Below, piece after piece: positions 1 through 8,710 of a stretch of DNA of 64,000 nucleotides (position 1 is its first letter; each line of letters starts with the position of its first letter). Under the pieces are notes generated by a model that was given only the letters and a program-made list of their open reading frames with translations, searched no databases and had not been told where the DNA came from. Where the stretch lies: NCBI RefSeq assembly GCF_018129995.1, contig NZ_JAFCKS010000003.1, positions 969,412 to 1,033,411 on the forward strand. Direction: 5' to 3'. A program made the translations under genes and the position numbers. This DNA comes from Bradyrhizobium sp. SZCCT0153 (lineage in GTDB: Bacteria > Pseudomonadota > Alphaproteobacteria > Rhizobiales > Xanthobacteraceae).

Positions 1-394
1 CCGGCAGCACCGCGTGCCGGATCAGGCGCGAGTCCTCCACGGCCGCCTGCCTGTGCTTCACTGCTTCGCGATAGACGGGATCGCGGATCATTTCGACGAA
101 CGCACTGACGCTTGGGTATTCGGCGATGAAGCAATGGTCCCAGCGCTCCTCTTGCGGGCCGATCAGCATCAGCTCGAATTTGCCCTGCCAGACGATGCGG
201 CCGCCGAGGCGCTCGAACACCGGGCCGCTCTCGCGGCCATAGGCCGCATAGGCTTCCGCGCCGCTCGCCTTGCGACCGTCGGGATAGGCCGCCTCGCTGC
301 GCAGGCGCACCAGATTGAGCATGTGGATCGGACCGGGGCGGTCGTTGTCCCGGAACTGCGCGAAGATTTCCTTGGTCGGATCGATGTGGCCCAT
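1..394 (-). CDS. DUF1330 family protein (C-terminus cut by window edge)
   Basis: Reading the minus strand from ATG at 394 gives 131 codons without a stop, running off the left edge. The product begins MGHIDPTKEIFAQFRDNDR and contains the DUF1330-type pattern of a short ferredoxin-like fold, with IHMLNLVRLR near residue 22 and the later segment WDHCFIAEYPSVSAFVEM. DUF1330 proteins are small dimeric alpha/beta proteins related to the NIPSNAP/antibiotic-monooxygenase fold; no reaction is established. A purine-rich Shine-Dalgarno (AGAGGGAA) lies about 10 bases before the ATG. A second DUF1330 gene is at 32103-32396. The plus-strand ORF covering the same bases is its mirror. Confidence 0.8.
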   Translation of the reverse strand, partial: MGHIDPTKEIFAQFRDNDRPGPIHMLNLVRLRSEAAYPDGRKASGAEAYAAYGRESGPVFERLGGRIVWQGKFELMLIGPQEERWDHCFIAEYPSVSAFVEMIRDPVYREAVKHRQAAVEDSRLIRHAVLP

Positions 395-530
395 GCCGGT
401 GTTCCCTCTTGTTTTATGACGGCGATCCTAGCTCCAGCCTCGAAGAGGCGGAACTGCGGCCAGCGAATGCCGCACCTCCTAATCGCGCGTTAACGTCCGG
501 GTAACCGGGCCTTAAACAGCGACCGCTAGC

Positions 531-2762
531 GTGCGGCAGGGCGGGCTGACCGGGCGTTTGCGTATGGGGTTGGGAAAGAAAAAGGGTGGGCGGAAGGAGC
601 CGCTGTTCGGCTTGCCCGCGGCGCTCTCCGATCTGCGCCTGAGCGCGGCGGACCGCATCCCCGGCGGCGACGACAAGCCGAAGAAATCAGCCAAATCGTC
701 CGCCAAGCGCAAGAGCGAGGATTCCGGCGACGAGCCGCCGCGGAAGGCCCCGGCCCGCAGCGGCGCCAAGCGGCGATCCAAATCGCGCATCGGCGCCGGT
801 CTCGGCCGCCTGGTCTATTGGGGCGCGGTGCTGAGCCTGTGGGGCGTGATCGCCGTGATCGGTGTCGTGATCTATGTCGGCGCCCATCTGCCGCCGATCC
901 AGTCGCTCGAAATCCCCAAACGGCCGCCGACGATCCAGATCGTCGGCATGGACGGCAGCCTGCTGGCGCAGCGCGGCGAGATGGCCGGCGCCAACGTCTC
1001 GCTGAAGGACCTGCCGCCCTATCTGCCGAAGGCCTTCATCGCCATCGAGGATCGCCGCTTCTACTCGCATTTCGGCATCGACCCGGTCGGCATCCTGCGC
1101 GCGCTGGTCACCAACGTGCTCCATCGCGGCGTGTCGCAGGGCGGCTCGACGCTGACGCAGCAGCTCGCCAAGAATCTGTTCCTGACCCAGGAACGCACCA
1201 TGGCGCGCAAGCTGCAGGAGGCGGAGCTTGCGATCTGGCTGGAGCGCAAGCATTCCAAGAACGAGATTCTCGAGCTCTACCTCAACCGCGTCTATTTCGG
1301 CTCCGGCGCCTATGGCGTCGAGGCCGCCGCGCAGCGCTATTTCGGCAAGCCGGCCAAGAATGTCACGATTGCCGAGGCCGCGATGCTGGCCGGGCTCGTC
1401 AAGTCGCCCTCGCGGCTCGCGCCGAACCGCAATCCGGAGGGCGCCGAAGCGCGCGCGCAGATCGTGCTCGCGGCGATGGCGGACGCCAAGTTCATCACCG
1501 AAGCACAGGCGCAGGCCTCGATCGGCCAGCCCTCCTACAACGTGAAGCCGGTCGGCGCCGGCACGATCAACTACGTCGCCGACTGGATCGGCGAGGTGCT
1601 GGACGATCTCGTCGGCCAGATCGACGAGAGCATCAAGGTCGAGACCACGATCGATCCGAAGCTGCAAAGCGTGGCGGAAGCCGCCATCATCGACGAACTC
1701 GCGGCCAAGAGCGTCAAGTTCAATGTCAGCCAGGGTGCCCTGGTGGCGATGACGCCCGACGGTGCGGTGCGCGCCATGGTCGGCGGGCGGAACTATTCCG
1801 AGAGCCAGTACAATCGCGCGGTGACGGCCAAGCGCCAGCCGGGCTCCTCGTTCAAGCCGTTCGTCTATCTGACCGCGCTCGAGCAAGGTCTGACGCCGGA
1901 CACGGTTCGCCAGGACGCCCCGATCGAGGTCAAGGGCTGGAAGCCCGAGAACTACACCCATGAATATTTCGGCGCGGTGACGCTGACGCAGGCGCTGGCG
2001 ATGTCGCTCAACACGGTCGCCATCCGCCTCGGCCTCGAGGTCGGGCCGAAGAACGTGGTGCGCACCGCGCACCGGCTCGGCATCTCCTCGAAACTCGAGC
2101 CCAACGCCTCGATCGCGCTCGGCACCTCCGAGGTCTCCGTGGTCGAACTGGTCGGCGCCTATGCGCCGTTCGCCAATGGCGGCCTCGCGGTGGCGCCGCA
2201 TGTCGTCACGCGGATCAGGACGCTCGGCGGCAAGCTGCTCTACATGCGCCAGCCCGATGAGCGCAACCAGGTGATCGAGCCGCGCTATGTCGGCATGATG
2301 AACGCGATGATGCGCGAGACCTTGATCAGCGGCACCGCCAAGAAGGCCGAGATCCCCGGCTGGCCGGCCGCCGGCAAGACCGGCACCAGCCAGGATTACC
2401 GCGACGCCTGGTTCATCGGCTACACCGCCAACCTCGTCACCGGCGTCTGGCTCGGCAATGACGACAATTCGCCGACCAAGAAGGCAACCGGCGGCGGCCT
2501 GCCGGTCGAAGTCTGGTCGCGCTTCATGAAAGCGGCGCACGAGGGTGTGCCGGTAGCGAACTTGCCGAGCTCACCCGGTGGCTGGGGCCTGTCGAACCTC
2601 GCGCAGGCCGCCTCGCAGGTGTCGCCGCCAACAGCGGCCGCAACAGCTCCGGCAAGCAATGGCGGCTATCGCCCGCCGCCCACGCGCGCCAATGTGCGGC
2701 CGGAGGCGTCGGCAGGACTTGATGGCTGGCTGATGGACCGGCTGTTCGGCGGCAACAGATAG
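531..2762 (+). CDS. Class A penicillin-binding protein (PBP1A-type transglycosylase/transpeptidase)
   Basis: This is a bifunctional peptidoglycan synthase: it polymerises glycan from lipid II and cross-links stem peptides in the periplasm. A lysine/serine/proline-rich cytoplasmic tail of about 90 residues precedes one membrane anchor (about 93-116). The GT51 domain shows EDRRFYSHFG (E near 173) and GGSTLTQQLAKN (near 205-216). The transpeptidase has SSFK (serine near 439), SLN in AMSLNTV and KTGTS (near 615). The C-terminus is a Pro/Ala-rich tail. At 743 aa it is a normal length for the family. The GTG at 531 has no clear SD; ATG 564 (MGLGKKK) is an equally possible start. The gene stands alone on the plus strand, followed by a minus-strand metallopeptidase. 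Confidence 0.93.
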   Translation: MRQGGLTGRLRMGLGKKKGGRKEPLFGLPAALSDLRLSAADRIPGGDDKPKKSAKSSAKRKSEDSGDEPPRKAPARSGAKRRSKSRIGAGLGRLVYWGAVLSLWGVIAVIGVVIYVGAHLPPIQSLEIPKRPPTIQIVGMDGSLLAQRGEMAGANVSLKDLPPYLPKAFIAIEDRRFYSHFGIDPVGILRALVTNVLHRGVSQGGSTLTQQLAKNLFLTQERTMARKLQEAELAIWLERKHSKNEILELYLNRVYFGSGAYGVEAAAQRYFGKPAKNVTIAEAAMLAGLVKSPSRLAPNRNPEGAEARAQIVLAAMADAKFITEAQAQASIGQPSYNVKPVGAGTINYVADWIGEVLDDLVGQIDESIKVETTIDPKLQSVAEAAIIDELAAKSVKFNVSQGALVAMTPDGAVRAMVGGRNYSESQYNRAVTAKRQPGSSFKPFVYLTALEQGLTPDTVRQDAPIEVKGWKPENYTHEYFGAVTLTQALAMSLNTVAIRLGLEVGPKNVVRTAHRLGISSKLEPNASIALGTSEVSVVELVGAYAPFANGGLAVAPHVVTRIRTLGGKLLYMRQPDERNQVIEPRYVGMMNAMMRETLISGTAKKAEIPGWPAAGKTGTSQDYRDAWFIGYTANLVTGVWLGNDDNSPTKKATGGGLPVEVWSRFMKAAHEGVPVANLPSSPGGWGLSNLAQAASQVSPPTAAATAPASNGGYRPPPTRANVRPEASAGLDGWLMDRLFGGNR

Positions 2763-2770
2763 CTTCCGCC

Positions 2771-2796
2771 TGAGGCCTTGGTGGCCTCAAGACAAA
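2771..2796 (+). terminator. Weak hairpin after the PBP gene
   Basis: TGAGGCC and GGCCTCA form a 7-bp stem with a 5-base loop nine bases after the PBP stop codon. The stem is followed by AGACAAAA and not by a T run on the plus strand, so efficient intrinsic termination is doubtful. Confidence 0.3.
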
Positions 2797-2801
2797 ACCG
2801 C

Positions 2802-2826
2802 GAAAACAACCCCATGCACAGTAGCC
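2802..2826 (+). repeat. Copy 1 of a 25-bp exact dispersed repeat
   Basis: The 25 bases here, beginning GAAAACAACC and ending CACAGTAGCC, recur without mismatch and in the same orientation at 43265-43289. Both copies are intergenic. No coding role is visible. Confidence 0.8.
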
Positions 2827-2959
2827 GGTGATTGCCGGCGTGATGCGCGCTGAATCCATCGAAGGGTTTGATGCGGCGGATCAATCAGGCGCCGTGACGC
2901 AAAGCGCTGGCATCGCCGCATTTTCCGTTGTCTTCGCCCGTGAGGCTGGCAGCGGAAGC

Positions 2960-3715
2960 CTAATCCTCGGCCCCGTAGCGGTGCAGGTCGTTGCCGTGGG
3001 TGTCGAGCCACTTCTTGGCGCGCTCCATCGACGGACACACCTTGCCGCACACGCGCCAGAACCGCGCCGAGTGGTTCATCTCGACGAGATGGGCGACCTC
3101 GTGGGCGGCGAGATAGTCGAGCACGAAGGGCGGCGCGAGGATCAGGCGCCAGGAGAACGACAGCGAGCCGGCCGAGGTGCAGGAGCCCCAGCGGCTGGAC
3201 TGATCGCGGATCGAGAGCCGCTTCACCTTGACGCCGAGTTCCGCGGCATAGGCTTCCGCCGAGCGCTGGAGATCGCGGCGCGCCTCGCGCTTGAGGAAGT
3301 CGCTGACGCGGCGATCGACATGTTCGACGCCGCCGGCAACGCAGAGAATGCGTTCGCCGCTATCGCGCACCTCGGTCCACACCGTGCCGCGGGTACCGGC
3401 GCGATGCACGATCCGGTGGGAAACACCGCGAAGCGGTATCACCGTGCCAGGCTGAAACGGCGCGGCCTTCGGCAAACGGCCGAGACGCGCCGCGATCCAC
3501 GCGCCGTGACGCTGCGCGAAATCCTTGGCTTCGGCCAGCGTGCCGCGCGGCGGCATGGTGAGGATGGCTTCGCGATCGCTCGGATGAATTCTGAGCGTAT
3601 AACGGCGCGCGCGGCGATGCCGCCGCAGCCTGATCGCGAAATATTGCGATCCATGGGGGATGAGGAGGGTCTTGGGTTCGTGGGGCCGCCGATAGAGGAG
3701 CGCGCGAGTGGCCAT
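2960..3715 (-). CDS. YgjP/SprT-like zinc metallopeptidase (M48-type, DUF45)
   Basis: The protein is a predicted cytoplasmic zinc metallopeptidase of the YgjP-like (DUF45, COG1451) family. The catalytic motif HEVAHLVEMNHSARFW carries HExxH with a third histidine nine residues further on, as in gluzincin-type members. The preceding block SSRWGSCTSAGSLSFSWRLILAP is the other family signature. I start at ATG 3715 (MATRALLYRRPHEP) because family homology begins there. An in-frame ATG at 3799 would add 28 residues, and neither start has a convincing SD. The length of 251 aa is normal. The physiological substrate of this family is not established. The gene is convergent with the upstream PBP gene. 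Confidence 0.85.
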   Translation of the reverse strand: MATRALLYRRPHEPKTLLIPHGSQYFAIRLRRHRRARRYTLRIHPSDREAILTMPPRGTLAEAKDFAQRHGAWIAARLGRLPKAAPFQPGTVIPLRGVSHRIVHRAGTRGTVWTEVRDSGERILCVAGGVEHVDRRVSDFLKREARRDLQRSAEAYAAELGVKVKRLSIRDQSSRWGSCTSAGSLSFSWRLILAPPFVLDYLAAHEVAHLVEMNHSARFWRVCGKVCPSMERAKKWLDTHGNDLHRYGAED

Positions 3716-4017
3716 GTCTGTCAGTCCGGGGGGCAGGAGTGCGCCCGGATTCTGCCATAACCGCCGCCAGGGAAAGCGCTCGGCGCAAAAACAAATCATT
3801 TGCCCAATATACAGGGGTCTGGCGTCCGGGAGACCCTACAGACTGGGGTTGGAACCAGCTTTTTTCGCCCCCTCCGGACGCATGCGGCACCCCCAAGAGG
3901 TGAGGGAGGACTCACTCCTATAAAGCTACCTAAATACCGCGAATCTGGCGGGAACCTGGCCTGTCGGAACCTCCGACAGGGCGACGATTTTCAGCGGGAA
4001 AGCCGAAAAACGCGCCC
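3716..4017. other. Non-coding region with a 9-bp perfect hairpin
   Basis: No credible gene lies between the metallopeptidase start and the phaZ end (about 390 bases including the next repeat). A perfect hairpin, CCTGTCGGA-ACC-TCCGACAGG, sits at 3960-3980. The stretch near 3860-3920 contains a T run and AT-richer sequence that could hold the metallopeptidase promoter, but I cannot assign boxes with confidence. Confidence 0.5.
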
Positions 4018-4109
4018 AGAGCCGCTCCGATGGAATCGGAACGGCTCTGGATTCCTATCTTGACGCGTTTTCTTTACGCGAACCGGACGCCACTTCGCTC
4101 GAAAACGCT
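4018..4109. repeat. Extragenic palindrome, possible phaZ terminator
   Basis: Two imperfect palindromes lie side by side. AGAGCCGCTCCGAT at 4018-4031 pairs with ATCGGAACGGCTCT at 4035-4048 with one mismatch. A second, longer one runs from GACGCGTTTTC to GAAAACGCTC and ends at the phaZ stop codon. Read on the minus strand, the first stem is followed by GGGCGCG and a T5 run, so it could end phaZ transcription. The CGTTTTCTTTACGCGAACCGG-like core resembles a repeat I recall as common in Bradyrhizobium genomes; only one copy is in this window. Confidence 0.6.
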
Positions 4110-5438
4110 CTATTCGGCCGCGAGAGCCTGCAACGAGCTCGGATTCGCAGCCGAGACCATGAAGTCATGGATGCGCGGCACGATTTCCGACTTGAAACGC
4201 GAGCCGTTGAACACGCCGTAATGTCCGACGCCCTTCTGCACGTAATGAACGCGGCGGTGATCGGGGATCGAGCTGCACAATGTGTGCGTCGCTTCGGTCT
4301 GACCGAGCCCGGAGATGTCGTCGTTCTCGCCTTCGACCGTCATCAGAGCCACGCGCGTGACCTTCGAGGGATCGACGCGTGTTCCACGATGGGTCATCTC
4401 GCCCTTCGGCAGCGAGTGCTTCACGAACACGGTGTCGACCGTCTGCAGGTAATACTCGGCGGAGAGGTCCATCACCGCGAGATACTCGTCGTAGAAGTCG
4501 CGATGCTTGTCGGCGAGGTCGCCGTCGCCTTTCACCAGATGGGCGAAGAGCTGCTTGTGGGCGTCCATATGGCGGTCGAGATTCATGCTGATGAAGCCGT
4601 TCAGCTGCAGGAATCCCGGATAGACGTCGCGCATCATGCCAGGATGCGGGAACGGCACCTTGGTGATGACGTGATTGCGGAACCAGTCGATGCCGCGCTC
4701 CTGGGCGAGGTCGTTCACCCCGGTCGGATTGCGGCGGGTGTCGATCGGCCCGCCCATCAACGTCATCGACGTCGGCACGAACGGATCGCGCTGCGCTTCC
4801 ATGATCGAGACGGCAGCGACGACGGGCACGGAAGGCTGGCACACCGCCAGCACATGCGTATTGCCGCCGAGGACGTGCAGCATCTCGATGACGTAGTCGA
4901 TGTAGTCGTCGAGATCGAAGCGGCCGTCGCTGAGCGGCACCATGCGGGCATCGGCCCAATCGGTGATGTAGACCTCATGCGCCGGCAGGAAAGCCTCGAC
5001 CGTGCCGCGCAAGAGCGTCGCATAATGGCCGGACATCGGCGCGACGATCAGCACGCGCGGCTGCGGGCTGCGCAAGGGACGGGTGAACTTGCGATCGAAA
5101 TAGAGCAGCCGGCAGAACGGCTTTTCCCAGACCGAGCGGACCTCGACGGGAACGCGGATGCCGTTGACCTCGGTGTCGTTGAGACCCCATTCCGGCTTGC
5201 CGTAGCGGCGCGTGGTGCGTTCGAACAATTCGCAGGCCGCGGCAACCGATTTGCCGACCTCGGTGCGCGCCCACGGATTCAGCGGATTCTGAAACAGCAG
5301 CTTGGTCGCGTCGGTGACTGCACGGGCCGGATTGAGAGAGGCGTGCGCCATCTCGTACATCCAGTACATCGGCGTCGTCAGGATCGGACTGCCCTCTGCA
5401 GCCAGGGGCGGGGCGCCGCCAAACTCACCAATAGGCAT
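4110..5438 (-). CDS. phaZ: Intracellular poly(3-hydroxybutyrate) depolymerase
   Basis: PhaZ degrades native cytoplasmic PHB granules to hydroxybutyrate oligomers and so mobilises stored carbon. The 442-aa protein carries the family N-terminus MYWMYEMAHASLNPARA (from residue 24) and the cysteine nucleophile motif LAVCQPSVP (Cys200), which replaces the serine lipase box in this intracellular class. A C-terminal GVGHYGVFNG supplies the likely catalytic histidine, and an aspartate lies in the region ENDDISGLG. The ATG at 5438 has a good SD (GAAGGA, about 8 bases away). The gene is not in an operon with the ABC transporter upstream, since about 120 bases separate them. A different PHB-depolymerase-type esterase is at 15127-16296. 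Confidence 0.95.
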   Translation of the reverse strand: MPIGEFGGAPPLAAEGSPILTTPMYWMYEMAHASLNPARAVTDATKLLFQNPLNPWARTEVGKSVAAACELFERTTRRYGKPEWGLNDTEVNGIRVPVEVRSVWEKPFCRLLYFDRKFTRPLRSPQPRVLIVAPMSGHYATLLRGTVEAFLPAHEVYITDWADARMVPLSDGRFDLDDYIDYVIEMLHVLGGNTHVLAVCQPSVPVVAAVSIMEAQRDPFVPTSMTLMGGPIDTRRNPTGVNDLAQERGIDWFRNHVITKVPFPHPGMMRDVYPGFLQLNGFISMNLDRHMDAHKQLFAHLVKGDGDLADKHRDFYDEYLAVMDLSAEYYLQTVDTVFVKHSLPKGEMTHRGTRVDPSKVTRVALMTVEGENDDISGLGQTEATHTLCSSIPDHRRVHYVQKGVGHYGVFNGSRFKSEIVPRIHDFMVSAANPSSLQALAAE

Positions 5439-5559
5439 CGCTATATCCTTCTTCGCATCGCAGCATACTGCCGAATGCGTAATATTGCGTCAATGCATGG
5501 TTCCGTACATTTACGTGGTGATGACAGTTAAACCAGCCTGAATCCACGAGAAAGTGACG

Positions 5560-6378
5560 TTATTCGCCGCCTGACAGCAGCGACCCTTGCTTCCTGGCGC
5601 TACGCAAAAGGGCAAGGAATGCCCCAAAAGATGCAACCAGCAGCACCGCGTTGATGGCCAACGCACTCAACATCAGATCGGTCCTGAAGGCGTTTTCGAT
5701 CAGCAACGCGCGCATGCCTTCGAACACGTAGGTCGGCGGCAGCGTCCAGGCGACATATTGCAGCCAGACCGGCAGCACGCTGACGGGATAGTAGACGCAA
5801 GCGAGCGGCATGATCCCGAACATCAAGGTCCAGACGATGCTCTCGGCGCCGAGGCCGTTTCGCAGCACCAGGCCGGATACGAAGATGCCGACCGACCAGC
5901 TCGTGAAGATCAGATTGCAGAATAACGCGATCAGCGGCAGGCCGAGCGCATAAACGTTGAAATGAAACAGGAACAGCGCGAGCAGCGTCATCGGGATGAC
6001 GCCGATCGCGAGCCGGATCAGGCTCATGATCATCAGCGACAGCAGAAACTCGATGGGCTTGAGCGGGCTCATCATGAGATTGCCGAGGTTGCGCGCCCAC
6101 ATCTCCTCCAGGAACGAGATCGAGAAGCCGAGCTGGCCGCGGAACAGGATGTCCCAGAGGATGACGGCGCCGATCAGGGTGCCGCCGGCGCGCGCGAAGA
6201 AATTGGCGTTCTGGGCGATGTAGAGCTGGAGGAAGCCCCAGGTAATCACCTGCAGCGCCGGCCAGTACAGCAGTTCCAGCAGCCGCGGCCACGATGACAG
6301 CAGGAGGTACCAATAGCGCAGGATCATCGCACCGATGCGCTGCAAGGAGATGCCGCGATGGAGGGAGGCCTGGTTCAT
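5560..6378 (-). CDS. ABC-2 type transporter permease
   Basis: This 272-aa inner-membrane permease has about six hydrophobic segments and the ABC-2 family pattern WPALQVITWGFLQLY, then PLKPIEFLLSL, then YPVSVLPVWLQYVAWTLPPTYVFEGMR. It should pair with the ATPase encoded immediately upstream. The two genes overlap by four bases (ATGA, 6375-6378), which indicates translational coupling. ABC-2 permeases export drugs, polysaccharides or lipids, but nothing in this sequence fixes the cargo. It resembles NodJ-type exporters only in general architecture. Confidence 0.92.
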   Translation of the reverse strand: MNQASLHRGISLQRIGAMILRYWYLLLSSWPRLLELLYWPALQVITWGFLQLYIAQNANFFARAGGTLIGAVILWDILFRGQLGFSISFLEEMWARNLGNLMMSPLKPIEFLLSLMIMSLIRLAIGVIPMTLLALFLFHFNVYALGLPLIALFCNLIFTSWSVGIFVSGLVLRNGLGAESIVWTLMFGIMPLACVYYPVSVLPVWLQYVAWTLPPTYVFEGMRALLIENAFRTDLMLSALAINAVLLVASFGAFLALLRSARKQGSLLSGGE

Positions 6379-7178
6379 CGCGCCGTCTCCTGAACCCCGT
6401 TCACCCGGCCGCGCGCGACGTCGAGGAACACCTCCTCCAGCGTGGTGCGATTGTAGCGGGCCATGATGGCTTCGGGCGTGTCATCGTCCTCGATGCGGCC
6501 GCGCTTCATGATGATGACGCGGTCGCAGAGCCGCTCGACCTCGAGCATGTTGTGCGAGGCCAGCAGGATGGTGGCGTTGTTAGCCTTGCGGTAGCGCTCC
6601 AGATGGCTGCGGACCCAATCGGCCGTGTCGGGATCGAGCGAGGCGGTCGGCTCGTCCAGCAACAGCAGCTCGGGCTGGTTGATCAGCGCCTTGGCGAGCG
6701 CGACGCGGGTCTTTTGCCCTGCGGAGAGCTTGCCGTTGGCGCGGTCGATGAAATCGGTGAGGTCGAGATCGGCGGCGAGCGTCGCGATGCGGTCGGACAG
6801 GTTCTTCACCGCATAGAGATTGCCGAACACGGTGAGGTTCTGCCGCACCGTGAGCCGCATCGGCATGTCGACATAGGGGCTCTCGAAATTCATCCGCCCC
6901 AGCACGGCCGCGCTCTCCTCGGGCATGCGATGCCCCAGCACCTGCACGCGGCCGGAGGTCGGCAGCACCAGGCCCATGATCATCGCGATGGTCGTGGTCT
7001 TGCCGGCGCCGTTGCCGCCCAAAAGCCCGGTGATGCTGCCGCGCGGAAGCGAAAACGAGATATCGTCGACGGCGCGCGTCTGCTTGTAGACCTTGACGAG
7101 GTGATCGACCGCAATGGCCGCAGAGGAGCTGCGCTCCGCGACAGTCGGCGGACTTGAAGCTTTGTCGTTCCCGGTCAT
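6375..7178 (-). CDS. ABC transporter ATP-binding protein
   Basis: The 267-aa ATPase partners the downstream ABC-2 permease. It shows Walker A GGNGAGKTT, the signature LSAGQKTRVALAKAL, Walker B LLLLDEPTASLD and an H-loop histidine in LLASHNM. The glutamine of the usual LSGGQ signature is kept, with one Gly changed to Ala. I choose ATG 7178 (MTGNDKASSP) because the reading frame upstream of it is the mirror of regS and gives no family homology. The gene is divergent from regS, with 97 bases between the two starts, so the promoters of both units share that gap. Confidence 0.92.
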   Translation of the reverse strand: MTGNDKASSPPTVAERSSSAAIAVDHLVKVYKQTRAVDDISFSLPRGSITGLLGGNGAGKTTTIAMIMGLVLPTSGRVQVLGHRMPEESAAVLGRMNFESPYVDMPMRLTVRQNLTVFGNLYAVKNLSDRIATLAADLDLTDFIDRANGKLSAGQKTRVALAKALINQPELLLLDEPTASLDPDTADWVRSHLERYRKANNATILLASHNMLEVERLCDRVIIMKRGRIEDDDTPEAIMARYNRTTLEEVFLDVARGRVNGVQETAR

Positions 7179-7275
7179 GCTGGGCGTTCTTCTGCTATTG
7201 CAGCTGATAGCGCAAGGCTTGTAATCCGGGTGGTTCCGCGAGCCCCGCGTTTGTGACCGAGAAGGCACCGCCACA

Positions 7276-8607
7276 TTGGCCGACATGACCGAAATTGCCG
7301 CCTCCGACTTTCGCCCTTCGCAGAGGCATATCCGCCTGGACACGATCCTGCGGTTGCGCTGGCTGGCGGTGCTCGGGCAGCTCGCCGCGATCTTCATCGT
7401 GGCGCAGGGGCTGGAGTTCAACGTCGAGATCGTCCCCTGCGTCAGCATCATCGCCCTGTCGGCCGCGCTCAATCTGGCACTGCAAACCGTTTCCAATCCG
7501 ATGCAGCGGCTGGAGCCGATGCAGGCGGCCGGACTGCTCGCGCTGAACATCGTGGAGCTGGCCGGCCTGCTGTTCTTCACCGGCGGGCTGCAGAACCCGT
7601 TCTCGTTCCTGTTTCTCGCACCCGTGCTGATCTCGGCCACCGCGCTGCCGGCCCGCTTCACCTTCGGCCTCGGCGTGCTCGCCGTGGCCTGCGCTTCCGC
7701 CCTGTTCTTCTTCCATCTGCCGCTGCCCTGGGATTCCGACGATCCGCTGGTGCTGCCGCCGATCTATCTCGTCGGCGTCTGGCTCTCGATCGTGCTCGCG
7801 ATCGGCGTCACCAGCCTTTATTCGTTCCAGGTGACCGAGGAGGCGCGCAAGCTTGCGGACGCGCTGGCGGCGACCGAGCTGGTGCTGACGCGCGAGCAGC
7901 ATCTGACCCAGCTCGACGGCCTGGCCGCGGCGGCCGCGCACGAGCTCGGCACGCCGCTCGCGACCATCTTCCTGATCTCGCGCGAGCTGCAAAACACGGT
8001 GAAGGACCCGGTCTTTGCCGCCGACCTGAAAACCTTGCGCGAGCAGACGCAGCGCTGCCGCGACATCTTGAGCAAGATCACCCAGCTTTCCTCCACCGGC
8101 GCGCCGTTCGACCGCATGAAGCTGTCGGAGCTGATCGAGGAAGTGGTGGCGCCGCATCGCGATTTCGGCGTCGACATCAAGGTGCGGATCGCGGTCGCGA
8201 TCGTGGCCGAGCCGGTCGGCTCGCGCAATCCGGCGATCCTCTACGGCGTCGGCAACATCGTCGAGAACGCGGTCGATTTCGCCCGCACCACCGTCGAGGT
8301 GAATGCATGGTGGAACAAGGACACGATCGAGCTCGTGATCTCCGACGACGGCCCCGGCATTCCGCCGGATATCCTTAACCGGATCGGCGAGCCCTATCTG
8401 TCGCGGCGGCGCAACCTGGACGACGGCGGCGGCGAGCGGCGCGGCCTCGGGCTTGGCGTGTTCATCGCACGCACCTTGCTCGAACGCACCGGCGCCAAGG
8501 TCTCGTTTACCAACCGGACCTTTCCGGAACACGGCGCCGTGGTCCAGATCAGTTGGCCGCGAGAGCGTTTTGAGGCTATCGAGACCTTCGAGGAAACAAT
8601 AGGATAG
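7276..8607 (+). CDS. regS: Redox sensor histidine kinase RegS/RegB/ActS
   Basis: This is the membrane sensor kinase of the RegBA/PrrBA/ActSR family, which controls redox-responsive genes such as those for respiration, nitrogen and carbon fixation. The 443-aa protein has six predicted membrane segments. The ubiquinone-binding heptad GGLQNPF is at 103-109, between segments. The H-box AAAAAHELGTPL places the phospho-accepting histidine at 222. A cysteine in the redox-box position (QRCRDIL, Cys261) is present. The kinase domain has N-box NIVENAVDFA and G-box SDDGPGIP and GLGLGVFIA. regR follows on the same strand about 100 bases on. The name RegS follows Bradyrhizobium usage. Confidence 0.95.
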   Translation: MADMTEIAASDFRPSQRHIRLDTILRLRWLAVLGQLAAIFIVAQGLEFNVEIVPCVSIIALSAALNLALQTVSNPMQRLEPMQAAGLLALNIVELAGLLFFTGGLQNPFSFLFLAPVLISATALPARFTFGLGVLAVACASALFFFHLPLPWDSDDPLVLPPIYLVGVWLSIVLAIGVTSLYSFQVTEEARKLADALAATELVLTREQHLTQLDGLAAAAAHELGTPLATIFLISRELQNTVKDPVFAADLKTLREQTQRCRDILSKITQLSSTGAPFDRMKLSELIEEVVAPHRDFGVDIKVRIAVAIVAEPVGSRNPAILYGVGNIVENAVDFARTTVEVNAWWNKDTIELVISDDGPGIPPDILNRIGEPYLSRRRNLDDGGGERRGLGLGVFIARTLLERTGAKVSFTNRTFPEHGAVVQISWPRERFEAIETFEETIG

Positions 8608-8710
8608 GCCGCGACCTTGCGTCGCACGGGCGGGCCGATCGACTATTGGCGGCCTTGGCACCGCCCGATTGCGACGCCATATGTAGATGTGCAGGACAAA
8701 GGACAACACC

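Noticed and set aside
14..493. Plus-strand ORF of 159 codons at the left edge
   Set aside because: It mirrors the minus-strand DUF1330 gene, which has a good SD and family motifs.
687..2540. 617-codon minus-strand ORF opposite the PBP gene
   Set aside because: It is the GC-rich mirror of the plus-strand gene. The plus strand has PBP motifs; the antisense product is arginine/aspartate-rich with no domain.
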